From Oscillospiraceae bacterium (GTDB lineage Bacteria > Bacillota_A > Clostridia > Oscillospirales > Ruminococcaceae), in the NCBI GenBank assembly GCA_004558145.1, contig SFDQ01000007.1, positions 32,394-96,393 on the forward strand: a DNA stretch of 64,000 bases, in the 5' to 3' direction. A model generated the notes under the pieces. That model made no database searches, had not been told where the DNA came from, and saw only the letters and a program-made list of their open reading frames with translations. The position numbers and the translations under genes were made by a program. Position 1 is the first letter of the stretch, and every line of letters begins with the position of its first letter. Shown piece after piece: positions 5,473-13,904 of the stretch.

Positions 5473-8032
5473 ATGGATGGCGGATGTGTTCATTGAACTT
5501 GTGAACCGCAGCATCGCCGCTTCCTGGCTGGTGCTGGCGGTGCTGGTTTTGCGGCTTTTGCTGCGCAAGGGCCCCAGATGGGCCAGCGTTCTGCTGTGGG
5601 GGCTGGTGGGGTTCCGTCTTGTGTGCCCCTTCACGCTGGAAAGCGCGCTGAGCCTTCTGCCCAGCGGCGAAACGGTGCCGGAGAATATCATGCTCTCCCC
5701 CACCCCGGCGCTGAACAGCGGTGTGGCCGCGGTGGACCGGGTGGTAAACCCCATCGTGACCGAGACCTTTGCCCCCGCGCCCGCCGCTAGCGCGAACCCC
5801 TTGCAAGTGCTCATCCCTCTGCTGGCGCTGGTATGGGCGGCGGGCGTTCTGGCCCTCTGCCTATACACCCTTGTCAGCTGGCTGCGGCTGCGCCGCCGGG
5901 TGGCCGAGGCCGTGCCGGTGCGGGACAACATTTTTGAAAGCGAGCGGGTGCCCACCCCCTTTGTGTTCGGTCTGGTCCACCCCCGCATCTATCTTCCCAC
6001 GGCCCTGCCTGCGGAGGCCCGCGACCCGGTCATCGCCCATGAAGAGGCGCACATCGCCCGCCGGGACCACTGGTGGAAGCCTCTGGGATTTGTGCTGCTG
6101 GCGGTCTATTGGTTCAATCCTCTTTTGTGGGCGGCCTACATTCTGTTCTGCCGGGACATCGAGCTTGCCTGCGACGAGCGGGTGGTGCGGGGCATGGGCC
6201 CCGGCCAGCGGGCAGACTACTCCCAGGCCCTGCTGGAATGCAGCACCGGCCGCCGTGCGCTGGGCGCATGCCCGCTGGCCTTCGGCGAGGTGGGCGTCAA
6301 AGCCCGTGTGAAGGCAGCGCTCCACTATAAAAAGCCGGCCTTCTGGGCCGTGGCGGGGGCGCTGGTGCTCTGCGCCGTGGTGGCAGTGGTCTTCCTCACC
6401 GACCCGCTCACTCCCCGCTATGATTTTTCCGAAAACGCCATCGTTTCCGCCACCGTTTGGGACTATGCCGAGCCCAGCGAGCGGGAGCTGAATGCCAGCC
6501 AGCTGGACGAGCTGACCGACCGCCTGGAAGGGCTGCGCGGGCTTTCTCGCACCAATGAGGAGGGCTTTACCCCGCTGTACGCCCTGGTGGCGGAACTGGG
6601 GGACGGCACCACCCTCACCTTCAACGGCTACAGGGACGACGGCAGCCAGGTGCGCACGGAATTTGAAGGTCGTCTGTGGCAGGTGACGGACGAGGAGTTC
6701 TGCGCCTACCTTTATAATCAGTGGCAGGCGAGCGACACCGAAGAGGCCGTCTCCGGGCTGAGCCCTCTGGAGGAGTATGCCGACGCGCTGGCCGACACTG
6801 TGGAACTGGAAGATGGTCAGCTTTTCTTCACCCTGCCCGAAGAGGTGCCGGAGGGCGCGCAGCTGACGATACAGATCTCCGGGCGGGCGGAGTATGACGA
6901 CGGGTTCAGCCAGAGCCTGCACTTTTTGGAGGATGCAAACTGGACGCCGGGCGAGCGATACTCCATCCCCTATGATGAGGCCTACACCGACCTGGGAATG
7001 TATCTCTATGCCGATTACCCCGACGGCACCCAGGAAGAACAGTTCATTTCGCTTCTCCGGCTCATCGACGCGCTTATCTATGCCCAGAGCGCCCCGGCGC
7101 TGACCCCGGAGGTTGCCGACGAGTTCATCGCCGATACGCTGGCCAGTTTTACGATGACGTCCCGAGGCAACTATTCCATCGAGATGCCGGGCCCCGTCCC
7201 TGTTTCTGAGGATGGCAAGACCGGGCTTTACCTTACCCTGAACGCCGTCTATTCCGAAGGCGTGGGCACTTTTTCCACAGATTCTTTTGAACTGACCCCC
7301 GATGACATGAAATACGGCGGTGGCAATGTGGTTGGAAAATTCACCGGCGATATGGAAAAGCTGACCAGCGTTTCTCTGAACGTCTTTTTCATGACCGACG
7401 AAGGCGAAAACACGCAAAGCATCTACGCCCGGGGAAGCCTGGAACTGAACGCTCCCTTCACTTTCGATGAACCGGCTGGCTATTCCGAGCCGATGGCAAC
7501 AGTATACGAGGAAGGCGACGCAACGAAGGCGCTTTATACCTTCAGCGACGGAAGCAAGGCTCTGGTTTCCATGGCCCTGCCCGCTGGCTTTACTGTGCAA
7601 GGCGACGCGACCATCGATGAGGCAGGCATCCCCGTTCTCTCCGTGTTGCAAAACGGCCAGCAGGTGGGCGCTATCCATCTGTGCGGTCTTGGGGCTACGG
7701 ACGAGCCCACGCTTGCAACGGTGGACACTGATGCCGACAGTGTGCCCATGCAGATATTTGCCAACATGGCCCTCTCCAACCACGCGGGCTTTGAGGATTA
7801 TCACGTGGTGCAAAGCTCTGACACCGGCGCTGTGGCCACCGCCCGGTATGTCTGGCAGGAACTGGGCACCACCGACGCGGCGGTCACCGACCCCTGGAGC
7901 AGCCGCGACTGTGTGCTGGCCTACGACTGGCAGGTGCTGCCCTATTTTGTGGAGTTTGCCTTTGCCGACGGCGCTTTGAGCGCACAGCAGCTGAGTGCTC
8001 TGGCCGATGGCATTGAGCTCTCTGTTGGCTGA
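5465..8032 (+). CDS. BlaR1-like M56 membrane metalloprotease with a large unusual sensor domain
   Basis: An 855-residue protein. Residues 1-310 carry four to five membrane segments and a gluzincin site: HEEAH at about 192-196 and the third ligand Glu in ELACDE at about 233. A last membrane helix (about 293-311) leads to 540 extracytoplasmic residues. In BlaR1 this outer part is a penicillin-binding domain with SxxK and KTG motifs; I see none here. Instead there are beta-rich stretches, the first resembling short modules common in clostridial M56 proteins. It should sense an unknown envelope signal and cut the BlaI repressor encoded upstream, with which it overlaps by eight bases. No obvious target resistance gene is in the operon. 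Confidence 0.88.
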   Translation: MAEWMADVFIELVNRSIAASWLVLAVLVLRLLLRKGPRWASVLLWGLVGFRLVCPFTLESALSLLPSGETVPENIMLSPTPALNSGVAAVDRVVNPIVTETFAPAPAASANPLQVLIPLLALVWAAGVLALCLYTLVSWLRLRRRVAEAVPVRDNIFESERVPTPFVFGLVHPRIYLPTALPAEARDPVIAHEEAHIARRDHWWKPLGFVLLAVYWFNPLLWAAYILFCRDIELACDERVVRGMGPGQRADYSQALLECSTGRRALGACPLAFGEVGVKARVKAALHYKKPAFWAVAGALVLCAVVAVVFLTDPLTPRYDFSENAIVSATVWDYAEPSERELNASQLDELTDRLEGLRGLSRTNEEGFTPLYALVAELGDGTTLTFNGYRDDGSQVRTEFEGRLWQVTDEEFCAYLYNQWQASDTEEAVSGLSPLEEYADALADTVELEDGQLFFTLPEEVPEGAQLTIQISGRAEYDDGFSQSLHFLEDANWTPGERYSIPYDEAYTDLGMYLYADYPDGTQEEQFISLLRLIDALIYAQSAPALTPEVADEFIADTLASFTMTSRGNYSIEMPGPVPVSEDGKTGLYLTLNAVYSEGVGTFSTDSFELTPDDMKYGGGNVVGKFTGDMEKLTSVSLNVFFMTDEGENTQSIYARGSLELNAPFTFDEPAGYSEPMATVYEEGDATKALYTFSDGSKALVSMALPAGFTVQGDATIDEAGIPVLSVLQNGQQVGAIHLCGLGATDEPTLATVDTDADSVPMQIFANMALSNHAGFEDYHVVQSSDTGAVATARYVWQELGTTDAAVTDPWSSRDCVLAYDWQVLPYFVEFAFADGALSAQQLSALADGIELSVG

Positions 8033-8040
8033 ATTTTCTT

Positions 8041-8070
8041 CTCCCCCGCCTCCCGCGCGGGGGAGTTTTT
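8041..8070 (+). terminator. Terminator of the BlaI-M56 operon
   Basis: Nine-base arms CTCCCCCGC and GCGGGGGAG followed by TTTTT. Confidence 0.9.
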
Positions 8071-8087
8071 GTATCCCCGCCCCCCTC

Positions 8088-8116
8088 TTGCGCCGTTTGT
8101 TCCATCCTTCTATAAT
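8088..8116 (+). promoter_or_regulatory. Promoter of the second MATE gene
   Basis: -35 TTGCGC (8088-8093), 17-base spacer, -10 TATAAT (8111-8116). Confidence 0.7.
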
Positions 8117-8153
8117 AGAAAGAGTTGATTTTGTAAAACAGAAGGTGGATGGA

Positions 8154-9533
8154 ATGACAAAAGCCGTGGAGCCGATGACCAGCGGCACCATCTGGAAGCG
8201 GCTGACCTTTTTTGCGCTGCCGCTGTTTTTGGGCAACCTGTTCCAGCAGCTTTACAACACGGTGGACTCGCTCATCGTGGGCAATTTTCTCGGCAGCAGC
8301 GCCCTGGCGGCGGTGAGCAGCTCCGGCAGCCTCATCTTTATGCTCATCGGGTTTTTGAGCGGCATCGCCGGCGGCGCGGGCGTGGTGGTCGCCCGATTGT
8401 TCGGCGCCGAGGACAACGAGGGCGTTCAGCGGGCAGTGCACACCACGGTGGCCTTCGGTCTTGTGGCAGGCGTTGCCATGACCGCGCTGGGCGTGCTGCT
8501 CAGCCCTCAGATCCTCATCTGGATGGACACGCCCGAGAGCGTGCTGCCTCAGTCCATCACCTACCTGCGCATCTACTTTGCCGGGTCGCTGTTCTTTGTG
8601 ATGTACAACATTTTTGTGGGCATCCTGCAGGCGGTTGGCGACAGCCGCCATCCCCTCTACTATCTGATGGTCTCCTCGGTGGTCAACCTGGTGCTGGACG
8701 TGGTGTTCATCGAGTTCGTGCACACCGGTGTGGGCGGCGCGGCCTTTGCCACCGTCATTTCCCAGGCAGTGAGCGCATTTTTGTGTCTCGTGCACCTGAT
8801 GGGCAGCAAAGAGTGCTACCGCCTTTCACTTCGCAAGCTAGGGTTTGACCCCTTCCTCCTGCGGGAGATCATCCGTCTGGGCCTGCCCTCCGGCGTTCAG
8901 AACTCCATCATCGCCTTCGCCAACGTGCTGGTGCAGTCCAACGTGAACTCCTTCGGCGAGATGGCCATGGCGGGCTATGGCGCTTACACCAAGGTGGAGG
9001 GCTTCGGGTTTCTGCCCATCAACAGCTTCACCATGGCTCTGACCACCTTTGTGGGCCAGAACCTGGGCGGCCGCGAATACGAGCGCACCCGCAAGGGCGT
9101 GCGCTTCGGGGTGCTCACCACCGTGCTGCTGGCGGAGGCCATCGGCGTGGTCATTTTCCTGTTCGCGCCCCAGCTCATCGCCGCCTTTGACGCGACCCCG
9201 GAGGTGGTGAAGTTCGGCACCGACAAGGCCCGCACCGCCGCTTTGTTCTACTGCCTGCTGGCCTATTCCCACTCCATCGCGGCGGTGCTGCGTGGCGCGG
9301 GCAAGGCCATCGTGCCCATGTTCACCATGATGGTCTGCTGGTGCGTCATCCGTGTGACCTTCCTCACCGTCACCGTGCCGCTGACCCACAGCATCCAGAT
9401 GGTCTACTGGGTCTATCCCCTCACCTGGGCGCTGAGCTCGCTGACCTTTTTCTGGTACTATCATCACGGCAACTGGCTGAACTTTGAGATTGCCAACCGC
9501 CGCCTGCCCGGCCGCGCCGATGGAAAGGATTGA
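8154..9533 (+). CDS. MATE-family efflux transporter
   Basis: A 459-residue, twelve-segment MATE protein. It opens with MTSGTIWKRLTFFALPLFLGNLFQQLYNTVDSLIVGNFLG, the classic first-helix signature, and repeats it in the second half (LGLPSGVQNSIIAFANVLVQSNVNSFG). The ATG at 8154 is set by the GAAGGTGG ahead of it; an out-of-frame ATG five bases earlier ends at once. It has its own promoter, stands alone and is only distantly like the MATE protein at 2.6-4 kb (NorM/DinF-like rather than MepA-like). The exported substrate cannot be told from sequence. Confidence 0.92.
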   Translation: MTKAVEPMTSGTIWKRLTFFALPLFLGNLFQQLYNTVDSLIVGNFLGSSALAAVSSSGSLIFMLIGFLSGIAGGAGVVVARLFGAEDNEGVQRAVHTTVAFGLVAGVAMTALGVLLSPQILIWMDTPESVLPQSITYLRIYFAGSLFFVMYNIFVGILQAVGDSRHPLYYLMVSSVVNLVLDVVFIEFVHTGVGGAAFATVISQAVSAFLCLVHLMGSKECYRLSLRKLGFDPFLLREIIRLGLPSGVQNSIIAFANVLVQSNVNSFGEMAMAGYGAYTKVEGFGFLPINSFTMALTTFVGQNLGGREYERTRKGVRFGVLTTVLLAEAIGVVIFLFAPQLIAAFDATPEVVKFGTDKARTAALFYCLLAYSHSIAAVLRGAGKAIVPMFTMMVCWCVIRVTFLTVTVPLTHSIQMVYWVYPLTWALSSLTFFWYYHHGNWLNFEIANRRLPGRADGKD

Positions 9534-9558
9534 CACGCCGCCCTGAATATAGTAAACT
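9530..9558 (+). promoter_or_regulatory. Promoter of the metal-importer operon
   Basis: -35 TTGACA (9530-9535, overlapping the MATE stop codon), 17-base spacer, -10 TAAACT (9553-9558). It implies a leader RNA of about 175 bases. Confidence 0.6.
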
Positions 9559-9564
9559 TATAAA

Positions 9565-9738
9565 GACGATTTTCGGCCCCGGCAGGAAGCCGGCGGCCCG
9601 GCGCAGAAGCGCTCTGTTCCCAGGCGATCATATTTTGTCCGATTTTCATATGCTGATGAAGGCGTATGACTTCCCCTGCGGGGAGGCATACGCCTTTTTA
9701 TTTTGTCTGCCCGTTTGCGGCAAGAAAGGGATACTGCT
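9565..9738 (+). promoter_or_regulatory. Structured leader RNA of the metal importer, possible riboswitch
   Basis: The stretch after the predicted start site folds into at least two small hairpins, CCGGC-AGGAA-GCCGG (9579-9593) and GCGC-AGAA-GCGC (9601-9612), followed by a strong terminator (9659-9704) that ends 34 bases before the start codon. That is the layout of a terminating riboswitch or attenuator. I do not recognise the consensus of cobalamin, FMN, TPP, Mn, fluoride or NiCo riboswitches. A molybdenum/tungsten-cofactor RNA would suit the FmdE gene downstream, but I cannot confirm it. Confidence 0.45.
9659..9704 (+). terminator. Terminator or attenuator in the importer leader
   Basis: AAGGCGTATG with CATACGCCTT plus an inner TTCCCC/GGGGAG pair, then TTTTTATTTTG. 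It lies after the importer promoter and before its first gene. Confidence 0.85.
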
Positions 9739-10857
9739 TTGAAACTGCTGAAAAAATGTTCTGCCCTTGCGCTGGCTCTTGCTTTGAGCCTCTCTCTCGC
9801 GGCCTGCGCTGACGCGCCGGCTTCCGCCCGGCCCACCTCCTCCGCCCCGTCTCAGGCGGGCGGCACCCGGCTCATCACCGACGGCGCCTGGCGGCAGGTG
9901 GAGGTCCCCGAAACGGTGGAGAGCGTCGTCTGCGTCGGCGTGGGCGCACTGCGCTACACCTGCTACATGGGCGCGGCCGACCGGGTGGTGGGCGTGGAAG
10001 ACTATGAAAACCAGCCCGATCTGACCCGTCTTTACAGCTATGTGAACGGCGAACGTTTCAAGGACCTGCCGGTCATCGGCACCAACGGCTCGCCCAACGC
10101 GGAGGAGATCATCACCGTGGACCCGCAGGTCATTGTGATGAGCGAGTACGCCTCGGCGGACGCGGACGAACTGGCGGCGCGCACCGGCATCCCGGTAGTG
10201 GTGGTGCCCGGCAGCGACACCACGCTGGATGAAAAGGCCTATGAGACGCTGCGGGTGCTGGGCGAACTGTTCGGGCTGGAAGAGCGGGCTGAGGAGCTGA
10301 CCGCCTATCTGGACGGCGTGAAGGAGGACCTGGCCGCCCGCACCGCTTCTGTTCCCGAAAGTGAGCGGCCCTCGGTGTATGTGGCGGGCGTCTCCTTCAA
10401 GGGGGTGCACGGATTTGAGGGCACCGAGGCCCACTACGGCCCCTTCGAGCTTTTGAACGCCAACAATCTGGCGGACACCACCGGCCAGTCCGGCGCCTTT
10501 GACATCGACCCGGAGCAGGTGCTGGCCTGGGACCCGGACGTCATCTTCCTGGACTTCAACGGCATGGACCTCATCAATGAAGACTACGCCAAGAACCCCG
10601 ATTTCTACAACGCCCTTTCCGCCGTGAAGAACGGCAAGGTCTATTCTCAGATCTCCTTCCGCTCCTACGCCTCCAACCTGGACACCGCCCTGGCGGACGC
10701 CTACTACGCGGGCAGCGTCATCTACCCCGAGCAGTTCGCGGACGTGGACCCGGTGGAGAAGGCGGGCGAAATTTTCACCACCCTGCTGGGTGAAAACCCC
10801 TACAACGACCTGAAGGAGGCCGGCTATGAATTCCGCCCCATTGTCCTCGGCGAATGA
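9739..10857 (+). CDS. ABC importer substrate-binding lipoprotein (FepB/BtuF type)
   Basis: A 372-residue lipoprotein: basic start, long Ala/Leu helix and lipobox LAAC with the lipidated Cys at about residue 23. The mature part is the two-lobed binding fold of iron-chelate/cobalamin/metal importers, seen in SVVCVGVGALRYTCYMGAADRVVGV, DPQVIVMSEYASADADELAA and WDPDVIFLDFNG. The best start is TTG at 9739, eight bases after GAAAGGG; no ATG suits the signal peptide. It overlaps the permease gene by 32 bases. With FmdE in the operon the cargo may be a metal oxyanion or metal chelate, but iron-siderophore or cobalamin cannot be excluded. Confidence 0.88.
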   Translation: MKLLKKCSALALALALSLSLAACADAPASARPTSSAPSQAGGTRLITDGAWRQVEVPETVESVVCVGVGALRYTCYMGAADRVVGVEDYENQPDLTRLYSYVNGERFKDLPVIGTNGSPNAEEIITVDPQVIVMSEYASADADELAARTGIPVVVVPGSDTTLDEKAYETLRVLGELFGLEERAEELTAYLDGVKEDLAARTASVPESERPSVYVAGVSFKGVHGFEGTEAHYGPFELLNANNLADTTGQSGAFDIDPEQVLAWDPDVIFLDFNGMDLINEDYAKNPDFYNALSAVKNGKVYSQISFRSYASNLDTALADAYYAGSVIYPEQFADVDPVEKAGEIFTTLLGENPYNDLKEAGYEFRPIVLGE

Positions 10858-11881
10858 CGTTCGGGACGCCGCATATCACCGCAACCAGGTAAAAAGCCTG
10901 TGCTTTCTGGCGCTGCTGGCCGTTGTGCTGGTGGCCGCGGCACTGCTCTCGCTGCGAGCCGGGTCCTACAACACGCCCCTGGCGGAACTGGTGCGGGGCG
11001 TGTTCGGCCTTGCGCAGGATGAAAAAATAAATCTGGTGGTACAGGCCAACCGCCTGCCCCGCATCTGCACCGCCATTCTGGGCGGCGCGGGGCTGGGTCT
11101 GGCCGGGTGCATCCTGCAGGCCATTTTGAACAACCCGCTGGCCTCCGCCTCCACCCTGGGCGTTTCCCAGGGGGCCACTTTCGGCGCGGCCTTCGCCATC
11201 GTGGTGCTGGGCCTTGCGGGCAAAAGCGGCATGGGCGTCACCCTGTGCTCCTTCGCCGGCTCGCTGGCGGTGGCGGCGCTCATCCTGGGGCTTTCCCGCT
11301 TTCGGCAGATCAGCCCCGAGGGCATCGTGCTGGCGGGCGTGGCCATCAGTTCCATGCTCACCGGCGCCACCACCCTCATCCAGTATTTTGCCAGCGAAGT
11401 GGAACTGGCCACCCTGGTGTTCTGGACCTTCGGCGACCTGGGCAGCACCGACATGAGCGACCTGCGGCTGACAAGTCTGGTGGTGCTGGCACTCATCCTC
11501 TACTGCGTGTTCCACCGGTGGGACTACAACGCCCTGCTGGGCGGCGCGGAGATGGCGGTGAGCCTGGGCATCAATGTGCGCGGCCTCACTCTGGTGAGCA
11601 TGCTGCTGTGCTGCCTGACCAGCTCGGTCATCGTTTCGCAGATCGGCCTCATCAGCTTCATCGGGCTGGTTGCCCCCCACGCGGTGCGCCTTGTGGTGGG
11701 CAACAACCACGTTTATCTCATCCCCGGCTCGCTGCTGGCGGGGGCTTCGCTGCTGCTGCTGGGCGACTTGTTCGCCCGCACCGCCATCGCCCCGGTCATT
11801 CTGCCCATCGGCGCCATCACCTCCTTTTTGGGCGGGCCGCTGTTTCTCTATCTTTTGTTCCGGGGAGGGCGGCAGCCATGA
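10826..11881 (+). CDS. FecCD-type ABC importer permease
   Basis: A 351-residue protein with about ten membrane segments and the FecCD signatures: RLPRICTAILGGAGLGLAGCILQAILNNPLASASTLGVSQGA, SPEGIVLAGVAISSM and GLISFIGLVAPHAVRLVVGNNH (the contact with the ATPase). It carries the substrate across the membrane as a dimer. The start lies within the end of the binding-protein gene and the stop shares ATGA with the ATPase start, so the three are translationally coupled. Confidence 0.93.
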   Translation: MNSAPLSSANDVRDAAYHRNQVKSLCFLALLAVVLVAAALLSLRAGSYNTPLAELVRGVFGLAQDEKINLVVQANRLPRICTAILGGAGLGLAGCILQAILNNPLASASTLGVSQGATFGAAFAIVVLGLAGKSGMGVTLCSFAGSLAVAALILGLSRFRQISPEGIVLAGVAISSMLTGATTLIQYFASEVELATLVFWTFGDLGSTDMSDLRLTSLVVLALILYCVFHRWDYNALLGGAEMAVSLGINVRGLTLVSMLLCCLTSSVIVSQIGLISFIGLVAPHAVRLVVGNNHVYLIPGSLLAGASLLLLGDLFARTAIAPVILPIGAITSFLGGPLFLYLLFRGGRQP

Positions 11882-12633
11882 TCGAAGCGAAAGGCATCTG
11901 TTTTCATTACAAAAACTGCCCCGTCGTTCTGCAGAACGTGGACTTTCAGGCGGAGGACGGGCATTTTCTCGCCATTCTGGGCAACAACGGCGCGGGCAAA
12001 AGCACCCTGCTCAAGTGCATGAACGGCATCCTGAAGCCGGACGCCGGCAGCCTTCTGCTGGACGGTGAGGACCTGCTGACCATGCCCCACCGGCAGGTGG
12101 CCCAGCGTGTGGCCTTTGTGGCCCAGACGGTGGCCTCCACCCAGATGACGGTGCACGACATGGTGATGCTGGGGCGGCGGCCCTACATGGGATGGAGTTT
12201 TTCCCGCGAGGACCACGACATCGTCCATGCCGCCATGGCGCGGCTTGGCCTGATGGACATGCGGGGCCGGTTTTTGAATCAGCTTTCCGGCGGCGAGCGG
12301 CAGAAGGTGATGCTGGCCCGGGCGCTGGCCCAGCAGCCCCGCCTTCTGCTGCTGGACGAGCCCACCAGCGCGCTGGACATCCGCAACCAGTATCAGGTGC
12401 TGAAGATCGTGGGCGAACTGTGCCGCACCGAAGGATTGACCGCCGTGGTGGTCATCCACGACCTGACGCTGGCCCTGCGCTTCTGCGACCGCTTTTTGCT
12501 GATGCGGGACGGGCAGGTCTACCGCTGCGGCGGGCTGGAAGTGCTGGACAAGACTGCCCTGCGGGAAGTTTACGGTGTGGACGCCGAGCCCGTGGTGGTG
12601 AACGGACGGCACATCGTGCTGGTGAACGAATAA
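11878..12633 (+). CDS. FecE/BtuD-type ABC importer ATPase
   Basis: A 251-residue ATPase with Walker A GNNGAGKS (residues 35-42), signature LSGGERQKV, Walker B LLLLDEPTSALD and the switch His in VVIHDLTLAL. It powers the FecCD-type permease. The start codon overlaps the permease stop (ATGA). Confidence 0.95.
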   Translation: MIEAKGICFHYKNCPVVLQNVDFQAEDGHFLAILGNNGAGKSTLLKCMNGILKPDAGSLLLDGEDLLTMPHRQVAQRVAFVAQTVASTQMTVHDMVMLGRRPYMGWSFSREDHDIVHAAMARLGLMDMRGRFLNQLSGGERQKVMLARALAQQPRLLLLDEPTSALDIRNQYQVLKIVGELCRTEGLTAVVVIHDLTLALRFCDRFLLMRDGQVYRCGGLEVLDKTALREVYGVDAEPVVVNGRHIVLVNE

Positions 12634-12651
12634 AAACGGGAGGGAAAACCA

Positions 12652-13200
12652 ATGGACGAAAACAAACAGCTTTGGCAGAAGGCCGCGGACTTTCACGGCC
12701 ATGTGTGCGGCGGACTGACCATCGGCTACAAGGCGGCGCTTTACGCCATCGAACTGCTGGGCATCGAAATGGTGGACGGCGTGTGCTCCAAGGACGAGGA
12801 GATCGTGTGCATCACCGAGAACGACGCCTGCGGCGTGGACGCCATCCAGGCCATCCTCAGCTGCACGGTGGGCAAGGGCAACCTCTTGTTCCACATGCGG
12901 GGCAAGCAGGCCTTCTCCTTCTACAACCGCAAGAACGGCCGTTCGGTGCGGCTGGTGCTGCGCCCCGCTCCGGCGGGCATGACCCGGGAGCAGTCCTTCG
13001 CTTACTACCAGGCCCACGAGCCCCAGGAACTGTTTGACGTGAAGGCCGCCACGCTGGCGGTGCCCGAGCGCGCCAAGCTTTTCGACTCCTACGTCTGCGA
13101 GAACTGCGGCGAAGTGACCGGCGCCAACTGGGTGCGGGTGGCAAACGGCAAGCACCTGTGTCTGGACTGCTGCGCCTCCTATGACCGGTTCAACGTCTGA
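12652..13200 (+). CDS. FmdE-family metal-binding protein
   Basis: A 182-residue cytoplasmic protein with the FmdE domain: HGHVCGG (His15, His17, Cys19) and ENDACGVDAIQ, then a C-terminal zinc knuckle with Cys149, Cys152, Cys170 and Cys173. The name comes from the molybdenum/tungsten formylmethanofuran dehydrogenase operon of methanogens; this organism has no sign of that pathway. Bacterial members often sit next to FecCD-type importers, as here, which suggests handling of the imported metal or cofactor. It follows the ATPase by 18 bases with GGGAGG as the ribosome site. The precise role is unknown. Confidence 0.85.
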   Translation: MDENKQLWQKAADFHGHVCGGLTIGYKAALYAIELLGIEMVDGVCSKDEEIVCITENDACGVDAIQAILSCTVGKGNLLFHMRGKQAFSFYNRKNGRSVRLVLRPAPAGMTREQSFAYYQAHEPQELFDVKAATLAVPERAKLFDSYVCENCGEVTGANWVRVANGKHLCLDCCASYDRFNV

Positions 13201-13211
13201 CCTTTAACACA

Positions 13212-13250
13212 AAGCGCCCTTCCCTCTCATTGTGGGAAGGGCGCTTTTGT
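13212..13250 (+). terminator. Terminator of the metal-importer operon
   Basis: Thirteen-base arms AAGCGCCCTTCCC and GGGAAGGGCGCTT followed by TTTTG. Confidence 0.9.
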
Positions 13251-13300
13251 ATATCCCGCACAAATCAAACATAAAATTTTTGTTGTTTCTTTTCTTTGTC

Positions 13301-13328
13301 TTGACTTTTGAGCATCCCATGATACACT
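13301..13328 (+). promoter_or_regulatory. Promoter of the MarR-ABC exporter operon
   Basis: -35 TTGACT (13301-13306), 16-base spacer, -10 TACACT (13323-13328). AT-rich palindromic sequence ATTAATTAAT (13354-13363) after the start site is a candidate operator. Confidence 0.65.
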
Positions 13329-13391
13329 AATACTTGCTCAATTAACAGTTATCCGATTAATTAATTTGCCGAGCCGCGGGGAGGTGAAGAG

Positions 13392-13904
13392 ATGGGACCA
13401 AAACAGGTCGAGGTGCTGCGGCACATCAACCGCATTTCCCTGCTGCACCGGCTGCGGGTGCACAACCTGCTGAGCGACACGGGGGTGTGGGGCTCGCAGA
13501 TACCCGTTCTGCTGCATGTGGAGCGCAACCCCGGCTGCACCCAGACAGACATCGCCGAGCATCTGGGGGTATCCAGCCCGTCCATCGCCACCTCCATCAA
13601 GCGGCTGCAAAAGGCCGGCATGCTGGAAAAGCGGGCGGACGAGGCGGACATGCGCCGCAATCACATTGAACTGACCGAGCGGGGCCGCAGCACGGTAGCC
13701 CGGGGCCGGGCCTGCTATGACCAGGTGGTGGAGCGGATGCTGCGGGATTTCACCGGCAGCGAAGTGGACACCCTGGTGAGCCTGCTGGCCCGGCTGGAGG
13801 AGAATCTGGCGGGCGACGAGTACCGGGGCAGAACGGCCCTCAGCCTTGCAGAAGCGGCAGACCGCCCCGCAAAATCGGACGGAGAGGAGAGAGAACACCC
13901 TTGA
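13392..13904 (+). CDS. MarR-family regulator of the ABC exporter
   Basis: A 170-residue MarR protein with the winged helix in TQTDIAEHLGVSSPSIATSIKRLQKAGMLEKRADEADMRRNHIELTERG. A long helical C-terminus and a charged tail (residues 150-170) extend beyond the usual length. The ATG at 13392 follows GGGGAGGTG. Its end overlaps the first exporter gene by four bases, so it very probably represses the exporter operon and responds to its substrates. Confidence 0.9.
   Translation: MGPKQVEVLRHINRISLLHRLRVHNLLSDTGVWGSQIPVLLHVERNPGCTQTDIAEHLGVSSPSIATSIKRLQKAGMLEKRADEADMRRNHIELTERGRSTVARGRACYDQVVERMLRDFTGSEVDTLVSLLARLEENLAGDEYRGRTALSLAEAADRPAKSDGEEREHP

Noticed and set aside
5465..8032. Beta-lactam sensing by the M56 protein
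   Set aside because: I could find no SxxK, SxN or KTG motif in the extracytoplasmic part and no beta-lactamase gene nearby.
12652..13200. Methanogenesis-type formylmethanofuran dehydrogenase subunit
   Set aside because: No other fmd/fwd genes are present and the organism is a Gram-positive bacterium; only the domain name is shared.
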